A stretch of DNA of 15,215 nt from an uncultured Clostridia bacterium. GTDB taxonomy: Bacteria > Bacillota > Clostridia > Oscillospirales > Ruminococcaceae. The position numbers were made by a program, and so were the translations under genes. Under the pieces are notes generated by a model. That model was not told where the DNA came from and did no database searches. It was given only the letters and a program-made list of their open reading frames with translations. The stretch spans positions 1-15,215 of the forward strand of contig CANDLP010000015.1 of assembly GCA_947385505.1 (NCBI GenBank). Direction: 5' to 3'. Below are positions 7,187-13,504 of the stretch, piece by piece; the first letter of the stretch is position 1, and every line of letters begins with the position of its first letter.

Positions 7187-7837
7187 TTATTTACAGGTGC
7201 AAGTGTTTTCTTCCTTGTTTTTTTTATAAATCCCGCTTTTTTCCGCATCTTCCGCATCATCGGATTCCTTTTTGACCGGATCGTGTTCGGAAGCCGTATT
7301 CGATTGTATAACCGCCTCTTCTTCTCCTTCGGGTATCCACGCCTTACCGAAGTCCACATCTTTAAAAAGCGAGGCAAGTCCGGTTATTTGCTTTAAACGA
7401 AGTATTTCATCCTTATCCATTCCCAAGTGCCTTGCTATCCAATCGTCGGATCGGCCAAGCTCGTGAAGCTCCCTCACTATATTTCCCATCAAATCGACAT
7501 TATGACTTCCCCGTGCGCGGTTGTGCCTTACGGTACTGGCCATTCTCTGAGCCAAGGGCTTGTTTATTACCGATACGGGAAGGGTTCCGTCCTCTCTTTC
7601 ATATATATCCCGATGCTCAAGCATGACACGGTATCTGTGAAATCCGTCTACTATTATGTACAGATCGTCTTTGCGGGAGTAATAACATACTATCGGCATT
7701 GTGTAGCCGTCCTCCTTAATGCTGTCATACAGAAGATCCAGTTCGGGAGGCGCCACCGCGTTGGGGTTGTAGCTGTTGGGTATTATCTTTTCTATCGGAA
7801 CGGGTGTTATATTGTAAACAGGACTTAAAAATTTCAT
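7187..7837 (-). CDS. ibrB: IbrB-like ParB N-terminal-domain protein
   Basis: A 216-residue protein resembling IbrB, the partner of IbrA. In E. coli the pair is known to activate immunoglobulin-binding eib genes; the mechanism is not known to me. Residues about 11-95 form a ParB/sulfiredoxin-like domain with DGFHRYRV (64-71), followed by RHNRARGSH (104-112). A helix-turn-helix-like stretch covers about 130-150 (DDWIARHLGMDKDEILRLK). The last 45 residues are charged and low-complexity and end in CTCK, unlike the compact core. The ATG at 7837 directly follows the ibrA stop (TAAATG), with GGAGG inside the end of ibrA, so translation is probably coupled. ParB-like domains can bind or cut nucleic acid or hydrolyse NTP; which applies here is unknown. 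Its fixed pairing with a PP-loop protein suggests a joint nucleic-acid or nucleotide chemistry. Confidence 0.85.
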   Translation of the reverse strand: MKFLSPVYNITPVPIEKIIPNSYNPNAVAPPELDLLYDSIKEDGYTMPIVCYYSRKDDLYIIVDGFHRYRVMLEHRDIYEREDGTLPVSVINKPLAQRMASTVRHNRARGSHNVDLMGNIVRELHELGRSDDWIARHLGMDKDEILRLKQITGLASLFKDVDFGKAWIPEGEEEAVIQSNTASEHDPVKKESDDAEDAEKSGIYKKNKEENTCTCK

Positions 7838-9157
7838 TTACAGCGCCTCCAGACTTTTATATTTCTTTTTGATTCTTTCAATTCTGTCTTTTTGCTTTTT
7901 CGATTCGGCAAAACCCATAGATTTACAGTTGTGATCGTTTTTTAATATACATACGCACATGCGCTTCCAGCTGGGCAGCTCCTTTGTACTTAAAATATCG
8001 TCGGTATCGTCGGGTATTTTCCCCACAAAAATTATTCTGGTTTTTTTGTCTACGGTATAATTGGACACTCCGTTGGTTTTTATCTGATAGCCTTTTTCTA
8101 TAAGCTCATTTATGGTTTCCTCCGATAAGCCGCCGCCTGTTTCGTGCCAGAAGTTGATTGAAGTTCTGAATTTGTCGATATATTTTTTTCTCATACGGGC
8201 GGGAAGCGTACCTAAAAGAAATTCCGTATAGCTTTTCCAAGTATGACCTTCGGGACATTTTATGCCGCGGTAAGCCATAGCGGTGGTGCGGCCGTAGATT
8301 GAAGTGAAATTGGCGCCCTGTACCCTTCCCAGAAGCCTTACCCAGGTTTCGGGTTCAAGAACACGGTAAAGATGGAGACAGTCTCTGGCGTAATCGTTAA
8401 ACGGGGAAGCGACTCTCATCTGATTTGGTTTAAGACCCGCCCGGAAATACATATCGTAAAGTGCGTTGTATGTGTAGCCGAACTTATAATTCGCCGCCCA
8501 TACGTCGTCAACTGTCCAGTCGTAAAGCGGAGAACCGCACCATACGTCCTTGAACATTTTTGATATCCAGCATCTGCCTTTATATCCGTACTTTTTATTT
8601 ATAAAGGAATTGTAGCGCTGCAATGATTCAGCGGCTCTTACCCCAAGAAGACATATTGTATTGCCACCGCCGTGAATTTCTTTATACCAGCGTCCGAATT
8701 GCCTTGAAAGGGTTTCCTGGTGCATTTTATAGCTGTAATAATAAAAGGGGTTGTTATTAAGGTTGATTACATAAGGTTTTCGCGGCATTGGTCTTACCCA
8801 AAGCTCTTCCTTTGTATCGTCCCAAGGGTACCAGTATGTCTGATAGCTGCTGAGGGAAGTCCTTGTTGCCATAGGAAGACAAACCCAGTAGGGTTCGATC
8901 CTTCCGCAGTTTTTCTCAAAAACGGATTCCACATATCTGGTGGTAACCTCGTACTGCGCTTCAAAATCAAGATGAAATACGCCTATTTTTCTGGTTATAT
9001 TGTTTTCCTTCACGTAATCAAGCAGCAGGTTTATCAGAAGTCCGCTGTCCTTGCCTCCGCTGAAGGAAACGTAAATGTTGTCGAATTCCTCGAATATATA
9101 GTCCATCCGCCTTTGAAACGCTTCGTGTACGTTGATGTCAAGGTATTTTTTTGTCAT
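7838..9157 (-). CDS. ibrA: IbrA-like PP-loop / PAPS-reductase-family protein (DUF3440)
   Basis: A 439-residue member of the PP-loop ATP pyrophosphatase superfamily related to phosphoadenosine-phosphosulfate reductase. Visible: VSFSGGKDSG (30-39), the ATP-binding PP-loop; LGVRAAES (171-178), the second PAPS-reductase-like motif; PLYDWTVDDVW (210-220); and a C-terminal DUF3440-type segment SWKRMCVCILKNDHNCKSMGF (396-416) with several Cys that could bind metal. The frame remains open to 9214, but the ATG at 9157 begins MTKKYLDINVHEAF, matching the family start, and has AAGGAC at a good distance. The consensus promoter at 9218-9246 also lies over the longer start. It is followed without a gap by ibrB. 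The family is known to act with IbrB in regulating surface Ig-binding proteins in E. coli; a biochemical reaction is not established, so PAPS reduction should not be assumed. Confidence 0.88.
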   Translation of the reverse strand: MTKKYLDINVHEAFQRRMDYIFEEFDNIYVSFSGGKDSGLLINLLLDYVKENNITRKIGVFHLDFEAQYEVTTRYVESVFEKNCGRIEPYWVCLPMATRTSLSSYQTYWYPWDDTKEELWVRPMPRKPYVINLNNNPFYYYSYKMHQETLSRQFGRWYKEIHGGGNTICLLGVRAAESLQRYNSFINKKYGYKGRCWISKMFKDVWCGSPLYDWTVDDVWAANYKFGYTYNALYDMYFRAGLKPNQMRVASPFNDYARDCLHLYRVLEPETWVRLLGRVQGANFTSIYGRTTAMAYRGIKCPEGHTWKSYTEFLLGTLPARMRKKYIDKFRTSINFWHETGGGLSEETINELIEKGYQIKTNGVSNYTVDKKTRIIFVGKIPDDTDDILSTKELPSWKRMCVCILKNDHNCKSMGFAESKKQKDRIERIKKKYKSLEAL

Positions 9158-9217
9158 TATGTCAGTCCTTATGTCCCAAGATGTCGATTTTTGTTTGCAA
9201 AATGAATTCCGCATAGT

Positions 9218-9246
9218 ATTATATCACAGTAAATCGAAAAAATCAA
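9218..9246 (-). promoter_or_regulatory. Sigma-A promoter for ibrA-ibrB
   Basis: The minus strand shows TTGATT, 17 bp, TATAAT, with TGTGA before the -10, the same extended -10 as in the EpsG-gene promoter. The predicted start near 9211 gives a leader of about 53 nt to the ATG at 9157, and supports the shorter ibrA start. Confidence 0.8.
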
Positions 9247-9356
9247 CTTTGTAGTTTTGTGAAATAAAATATTGCCGGAAAAATAGCTTTTGCACCATAT
9301 TGTATAATACCCAATGAATAGTGGCAAAAAAGCGCCAAAAATTTCAATAATACTAC

Positions 9357-9385
9357 TTGACATACGGAGTCAAATGCGATATAAT
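9357..9385 (+). promoter_or_regulatory. Consensus sigma-A promoter of the rpmH operon
   Basis: TTGACA, exactly 17 bp, TATAAT on the plus strand: a perfect match, as expected for ribosomal-protein genes. The -35 region lies in a small inverted repeat, TTGAC (9357-9361) and GTCAA (9369-9373), which could be coincidence or an operator. The predicted start near 9392 gives a leader of about 159 nt. Confidence 0.93.
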
Positions 9386-9420
9386 AATAAGGCTATCATG
9401 GACAGAAGTCTTTTACACCG

Positions 9421-9510
9421 TGACGGCAGTATAAAACGCCGTTTCCCATGCCGCTTGACTTGAAGCGGCAAATGCGGATATGCTGAAAATAAAAAATCGG
9501 GCGAAACGGC
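9421..9510 (+). promoter_or_regulatory. Structured 5' leader of rpmH with alternative stems
   Basis: A perfect 8-bp hairpin TGCCGCTT / AAGCGGCA (9449-9456 / 9463-9470) sits inside a longer pairing GCCGTTT / AAACGGC (9438-9444 / 9504-9510). The same left arm can instead pair with ACGGC at 9423-9427. There is no U-run. A ribosomal-protein autoregulatory leader is possible; I recognise no named family. Confidence 0.45.
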
Positions 9511-9550
9511 ATAATAACACCAGAACGATAATCGGAAAGGAAGGACGAAT

Positions 9551-9685
9551 ATGAAAAGAACATACCAGCCAAAGAAGCGCCAGAGAAAGATGGAACACGG
9601 CTTCAGAAAAAGAATGTCCACAAGCAACGGCAGAAAAGTGCTTGCCAGAAGACGTGCCAAGGGCAGAAAAAGACTTTCTCACTAA
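9551..9685 (+). CDS. rpmH: 50S ribosomal protein L34 (bL34)
   Basis: Small, very basic component of the large ribosomal subunit, buried in rRNA. The 44 codons encode the full family pattern: [20 protein letters not shown] at the start, then [20 protein letters not shown] to the end, which is nearly invariant among bacteria. The start is fixed by AAGGAAGG about 5 nt upstream. It is the first gene of the rpmH-rnpA-yidD-yidC-jag operon, driven by the perfect promoter at 9357-9385, with rnpA starting 3 nt after its stop. In many Firmicutes dnaA lies divergently upstream; here ibrA does. Confidence 0.98.
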   Translation: MKRTYQPKKRQRKMEHGFRKRMSTSNGRKVLARRRAKGRKRLSH

Positions 9686-9688
9686 GCT

Positions 9689-10063
9689 GTGGATTACTCC
9701 AGAAAATATGTAAGCGTTAAAAATGACCGTGAGTTCCGATTTCTTTTTAAAAAAGGAAAAAGCATAGTCAACAGCGCTTTCGTGTGTTATATGCGCCCCA
9801 ATAAAAGGCGGGTAAACCGTTTGGGGTTGGTAACCTCGAAAAAAATAGGCGGCGCCGTGAAAAGAACCCGTGCGAGAAGAGTTTTGAAGGAGGCTTTCCG
9901 GCTTTTGGAGCCTGAGCTCAGGCAAAAATGGGACAAGCGCTATGACTTTATTTTCGTAGCAAGAGGCCGCACTCCTTTTATGAAATCAAACAAGCTTTAC
10001 GGAATTATGAAAAAGCTTATAACGGAGCAAATCGGCAGAGAAAATGACAAAGAAAAAGGATAA
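9689..10063 (+). CDS. rnpA: Ribonuclease P protein component
   Basis: Protein subunit of RNase P; it helps the catalytic RNA bind pre-tRNA and mature the 5' end. The 124 residues are normal for the family. The start is a GTG 3 nt after the rpmH stop, so it is probably translated by coupling; no strong ribosome binding site is visible. Visible: FRFLFKKGKS near the N-terminus, LGLVTSKKIGGAVKRTRARRVLKEAF in two halves around residue 50 to 70, and DFIFVARGRT. The RNR motif region is unusual. Most homologues read GNAVxRNRxKR, but here both Asn are replaced, giving GGAV and KRTRARR. The rest of the fold pattern is intact, so it is probably functional. A 180-200 bp gap with hairpins separates it from yidD, whereas these genes often abut. 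Confidence 0.95.
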   Translation: MDYSRKYVSVKNDREFRFLFKKGKSIVNSAFVCYMRPNKRRVNRLGLVTSKKIGGAVKRTRARRVLKEAFRLLEPELRQKWDKRYDFIFVARGRTPFMKSNKLYGIMKKLITEQIGRENDKEKG

Positions 10064-10068
10064 AAGGT

Positions 10069-10088
10069 AAGACGGTTATGACCGTCTT
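10069..10088 (+). terminator. Weak terminator-like hairpin after rnpA
   Basis: An 8-bp perfect stem AAGACGGT / ACCGTCTT with a TATG loop, 6 nt after the rnpA stop, followed by TGTTTG. The T-run is interrupted, so it may only attenuate transcription into yidD-yidC-jag or stabilise the rpmH-rnpA message. Confidence 0.5.
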
Positions 10089-10267
10089 TGTTTGATGTAC
10101 TGTTTTTCTTTATGCCGCATTGGCATTATGATCGGTTACTGTTTTCGGCTGTCTCTTTTCAAGCGGCTGATATGCCCTTCGGCCTTGGAAAAACAGTTTT
10201 TCCTTTTCTATACCGTATTTTTGAATAGACCCGAAGCCATAGTATGCGTTTCGGCATTATACGAAAA

Positions 10268-10576
10268 ATGAAATATATATTGATCGGGCTGATAAAATTG
10301 TATAGATTGACTTTGTCGGAAAGATTGCCGCGTTTATGCCGCTTTACGCCAAGCTGCTCACAGTATGCGCTTACTGCTGTCAGCCGCTTCGGAGCGGTTA
10401 AGGGCGGCTTTTTGGCATTTTGCAGGATTTGCAGATGCAACCCTTTTTCCGCGGGCGGGTGGGATCCCGTTCCCGAAGAATATTATTTTTTTCGCTCGTT
10501 TAAAAAAAGAATCAGAAATATTTTTAAAAGAAATTCCGCGCCGGAAAAAAACAAAGACAATGCTCCCAAAAAATAA
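10268..10576 (+). CDS. yidD: Membrane protein insertion efficiency factor YidD
   Basis: Small membrane-associated protein that assists YidC-dependent insertion of membrane proteins. The core is clearly conserved: LIKLYRLTLS at the amphipathic N-terminus, then CRFTPSCSQYALTAVSRFGA, FCRICRCNPF and GGWDPVP, the standard YidD signature with its Cys residues. The start at 10268 gives 102 residues and matches the usual beginning (MKYILIGL). An in-frame ATG at 10244 would add eight residues, and neither start has a good ribosome binding site. The C-terminal 30 residues are basic and Lys/Asn-rich beyond the core. It lies between rnpA and yidC as in most bacteria. Confidence 0.93.
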   Translation: MKYILIGLIKLYRLTLSERLPRLCRFTPSCSQYALTAVSRFGAVKGGFLAFCRICRCNPFSAGGWDPVPEEYYFFRSFKKRIRNIFKRNSAPEKNKDNAPKK

Positions 10577-10700
10577 GTAAAGAGATCAGTTCTCCAAAAA
10601 CCACGCTCCCTTACGCTGCGCCTTGGCAGAGCACTTTTAAATAGTAAAAATACACAAATAAGGCGAGATTTAGGCGGCTCGATTATTTACGAACAAAAAA

Positions 10701-10717
10701 AGGTTGTGATTTAAATA
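10701..10717 (+). promoter_or_regulatory. Shine-Dalgarno sequence and probable ATA start of yidC
   Basis: AGGTTGTGAT (10701-10710) resembles AGGAGGTGAT with two changes. Counting from the position of the GGAGG equivalent, a start codon is expected at about 10715, where the sequence has ATA in frame with yidC. The first in-frame ATG (10742) has only an AGG two bases upstream, too close to act as a ribosome binding site. Confidence 0.45.
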
Positions 10718-10741
10718 GAATTTTTATATTCAATTATAGGT

Positions 10742-12202
10742 ATGCCCCTCGGATATATTATGTGGGTGTGCTATCTTCTGGTTAATAATTTCGGCTGGGC
10801 AATAATAATCTTTACTGTACTTATAAAGGCGGCAATGTTCCCTCTGACCTTAAAGCAGCAAAAGAATATGGCCAAGTCTCAGCTTTTTACTCCAAAAGTG
10901 AAGGAGATACAGCAAAAATACCGCAATAATCAGGAAAAAATGCAGGAGGAAATGGGAAAGCTCCAGAAGGAGGGCTATAACCCAATGGGCGGCTGCGGAA
11001 CAATGCTCGTAACCTTCCTTATCCTGTTCGGAGTTATCGACGTTGTGTACAAGCCCATGACTCACATGGAGCACTTGAACTGGGGCGACAGCACGGCGGT
11101 TTCCACAATTGTGGCAAGAGCCAAACAGACGGATTACGCGCTTACGCTTTTAGCGAACGAAGATGACTTGAAAATATACCTTGACTACCTCAGCGATCCA
11201 AATACCCTTACCATACGTACTCAGCGGGATATTGACTCGCTGACCGACGAAGCGAAGTCCACCGCCGTCATTCAGGAACAGGTGGTTATCCCCGAAGAAC
11301 GTGAATTTGATATAAATAAGGCAAAAGCTGAAATTGTTTACACCAAAGACGATGTAATGACAAAATACAGCATTACCGAAGAGCAGTGGAACAGACTGTC
11401 CTCTCTTACCGATGAAACCGTCGCTACTCTTGCCGACGGCAAATCAAGGCTTTCCTCTCAGGTCAAAAATGCCCTTAATATGGCTAAAAACGGAAGCTTT
11501 GTTTCCTTAAGGCAGGAGTTGGCGGCGCTCAGGGTATACACCGACCATAAAGAAGCTTTCTCAGACATTGCGATAACACAGGAAGCAATGGACAAATTAG
11601 AAAATCTCAGCAATAATATGCAGTTTGCGGGACTTGATTTAGGCGCTACTCCCGGTTTTGAGCTTCCCCTTATTCTTATCCCGATATTATCGCTCATTAT
11701 GTCTTTGGCTCAGATGATAATCTCACAGATCATTCAGAAAAAAACCAATCCGGATATGCCCGAACAGCCTGGCTGCGCCAAATTTACGCTGTACATCATG
11801 CCGCTTTTTTCGCTGTACATTGCCTTCCAGGTACCGGCGGGAGTTGGTTTTTACTGGGCAATGAGCTATCTGTTCGGAATATTGCAGTCGCTTGTGGTTT
11901 ATAAATTCTGGCCCGCCGAAAAGCTTAAGGAACAGGCGCGGCTTGAGCTTGAAAAGAAGAACATTAACCTTACAGCTACCGCGACCGTGGTGGATATTGA
12001 CGAAGAGGGCAACGAGATAAAGGTGTCAAGAAAAATGACCGATATGTCCTCCAAGGAGATAAAGGAATATCAGAGGAAAAAGCTGGAGGAAGCGAGAAAG
12101 GCTGACGCCGAGAAGTACGGAGATGAAAACATTCCCGATCTGCCGCCCCTTGAAAGTGACAGCGACGATCAGAACAACGGTCCGAATGAAGAGGAAGACT
12201 GA
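10742..12202 (+). CDS. yidC: Membrane protein insertase YidC/OxaA/SpoIIIJ family, with large extracytoplasmic insertion
   Basis: Insertase that places membrane proteins in the lipid bilayer, alone or with SecYEG. Residue numbers count from the ATG at 10742, giving 486 residues. The family core: first helix GWAIIIFTVLIKAAMFPL (18-35), where Lys29 sits near the position of the groove Arg; LKQQKNMAKSQ; a cytoplasmic coiled hairpin (45-80); NPMGGCGTMLVTFLILFGVID (80-100); helices at about 306-332 and 347-390 with FQVPAGVGFYWAMSY. Between helices two and three lies about 195 residues (108-305) where SpoIIIJ-type proteins have a short loop. The C-terminal 95 residues are charged and end in a very acidic tail. 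The coordinates use the first ATG, but the ATA at 10715 is probably the real start: it adds nine residues giving xEFLYSIIGMPLGYIM and lies at the right distance from the only Shine-Dalgarno-like sequence. Confidence 0.93.
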   Translation: MPLGYIMWVCYLLVNNFGWAIIIFTVLIKAAMFPLTLKQQKNMAKSQLFTPKVKEIQQKYRNNQEKMQEEMGKLQKEGYNPMGGCGTMLVTFLILFGVIDVVYKPMTHMEHLNWGDSTAVSTIVARAKQTDYALTLLANEDDLKIYLDYLSDPNTLTIRTQRDIDSLTDEAKSTAVIQEQVVIPEEREFDINKAKAEIVYTKDDVMTKYSITEEQWNRLSSLTDETVATLADGKSRLSSQVKNALNMAKNGSFVSLRQELAALRVYTDHKEAFSDIAITQEAMDKLENLSNNMQFAGLDLGATPGFELPLILIPILSLIMSLAQMIISQIIQKKTNPDMPEQPGCAKFTLYIMPLFSLYIAFQVPAGVGFYWAMSYLFGILQSLVVYKFWPAEKLKEQARLELEKKNINLTATATVVDIDEEGNEIKVSRKMTDMSSKEIKEYQRKKLEEARKADAEKYGDENIPDLPPLESDSDDQNNGPNEEED

Positions 12203-12271
12203 CGAAGCTTTGGGAATATCCGATAATTATCCTGATCTTATTTTAGAATGTTTATGAAAGGAAATATTAAA

Positions 12272-13258
12272 ATGGAAAAAATATATTCCGCGAAACTGCT
12301 TGAAGACGCCAAGGAACAGGCGTACAAGGATTTTGAGTCCGAGGGAGCAGAGCGCGACGAAATAGAGTTCACCATATTGGAGCAGCCGGTTAAGAAGCTT
12401 TTCTCCACAAAGGGCGAATTCAAGATAAAGGCGGAGTGGAATCCCGTGGAAGTGGATGTAAAAAGCGTCTTCGCATCCTCTGTTGAAGCTGTAAAGAGCG
12501 AAGAGAACGCGGAAAAAATGGTTTCGGAGCCTGATTATGCAGCCGACGCAGAGCAAACCGATAAGTCGGAAGCCGCAGAAGCGTCGGACGATCCCGCCCT
12601 TACCTGCGCTAAGATACAAAGAGCTACCGCATATCTGACCGATGTGCTTGATAAATTGGGGATTAAGGAGTTTACTATTACGCCTGTAAAGCGTGGTGAA
12701 ACGGTGGTATTGGATATAGAAGGAAGCGAGCTGGGCGTTGTTATCGGAAGAAGAGGTGAAACGCTGGACGCGCTTCAGTATCTGACTATATTGGCGGGAA
12801 ACAGGGGGGAAGAAAATTACTGCCGTTTAAGCATAGACTGCTGCGGTTATCGGGAGAAGCGCAGAGAAGCTTTGGAAACATTGGCGGTAAAAACGGCAAA
12901 AAAGGTGCTCAAGGCGGGAAGACGCATTACATTGGAGCCTATGAACCCCTATGAACGCAGGATTATTCACAGCAAGGTGGCTGAGATATCCGGAGTAAGC
13001 AGCCGTTCTATGGGTGAGGAACCTTTCAGAAAGGTTGTGATCAGCGCCAACGAGCCCCATAGAGCACCCAGAAGAACAAACGGAAACAGAAACGGAAATT
13101 ATTCTACGGATTCATATAAGCGCAGTTCTGGCTTTTCCACTTCTTTTGAACGAGAATACAAGAGAAAAGACGCTCCTGCCGTTGAGCCTTCCGAGTATTC
13201 CGAGGAAACGGTGGAACTTGAGAAGAGCGTTAGTCTTTATGGAAAAATAGAGCTTTAA
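12272..13258 (+). CDS. jag: RNA-binding protein Jag/KhpB (Jag-N, KH and R3H domains)
   Basis: Cytoplasmic RNA-binding protein; in other Firmicutes KhpB works with KhpA in post-transcriptional control of division and envelope genes. Domains: Jag-N at about 1-56 (KIYSAKLLEDAKEQA, KKLFSTKGEFKI), an acidic Ala/Glu linker (57-108), a KH domain with GVVIGRRGETLDALQYL (155-171) carrying the G-R-R-G loop, and R3H with NPYERRIIHS (225-234; R229-x3-H233). About 65 further residues are rich in Arg, Asn, Ser and Glu and look disordered. The frame opens at 12248, but the ATG at 12272 has AAAGGAAA at the right distance and gives the family start MEKIYSAK. It is the last gene of the operon, followed by a strong terminator. 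Confidence 0.95.
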   Translation: MEKIYSAKLLEDAKEQAYKDFESEGAERDEIEFTILEQPVKKLFSTKGEFKIKAEWNPVEVDVKSVFASSVEAVKSEENAEKMVSEPDYAADAEQTDKSEAAEASDDPALTCAKIQRATAYLTDVLDKLGIKEFTITPVKRGETVVLDIEGSELGVVIGRRGETLDALQYLTILAGNRGEENYCRLSIDCCGYREKRREALETLAVKTAKKVLKAGRRITLEPMNPYERRIIHSKVAEISGVSSRSMGEEPFRKVVISANEPHRAPRRTNGNRNGNYSTDSYKRSSGFSTSFEREYKRKDAPAVEPSEYSEETVELEKSVSLYGKIEL

Positions 13259-13287
13259 TAATATAAAGAGAACCTTTAAAATAATTT

Positions 13288-13319
13288 CCCCGATTTGCTT
13301 TTTGCTAATCGGGGTTTTT
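13288..13319 (+). terminator. Rho-independent terminator of the rpmH-jag operon
   Basis: An 8-bp perfect stem CCCCGATT / AATCGGGG with an 11-nt loop is followed by TTTTT. It starts 30 bp after the jag stop, closing the operon before the accessory segment. Confidence 0.95.
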
Positions 13320-13359
13320 AATATAACGGGAAATTTATAAGTAATACTATTGTTTTTTA

Positions 13360-13448
13360 TACTGATAACCATTTGAATTGCGGATAAAATCCACAATTTA
13401 AATACCCCGGCGAAGCTGAAGTACCGCCGCAGGCGGTGGTTATTAGTA
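13360..13448 (+). repeat. Multi-stem palindromic element (candidate structured RNA or mobile palindrome)
   Basis: Three nested or adjacent stems abut exactly. An outer 11-bp stem pairs 13360-13370 with 13438-13448. A 15-bp stem pairs 13371-13385 with 13389-13403 across an AAA loop. A GC hairpin ACCGCC-GCA-GGCGGT occupies 13423-13437. A possible 4-bp stem CGGC-GAA-GCTG (13408-13418) fills the remaining gap, giving a cloverleaf outline. The outer stem has one irregular pair and the 15-bp stem two. On the plus strand two of these three become G-U wobbles and one is a mismatch; on the minus strand only one would be a wobble. Nature unknown. Confidence 0.6.
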
Positions 13449-13504
13449 ATTATAAGTTGGATAAAACCGAAAATATTACAGAAAGGCAAAGAAAAACAGA
13501 TATT

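Noticed and set aside
9158..9214. Longer ibrA start at 9214
   Set aside because: The -10 box of the consensus promoter at 9218-9246 would place the transcript start near 9211, downstream of that codon, and the family N-terminus begins at 9157.
9303..9308. Second TATAAT upstream of the rpmH promoter
   Set aside because: No -35 at 16-18 bp and a perfect promoter lies 55 bp downstream.
9688..9696. DnaA-box-like TGTGGATTA at the rnpA start
   Set aside because: One mismatch, single copy and inside coding sequence; not evidence for an origin.
10112..10228. 38-codon open frame before yidD, in frame with it and ended by TAG
   Set aside because: No ribosome binding site, no recognisable product, and the region is better explained as intergenic with hairpins.
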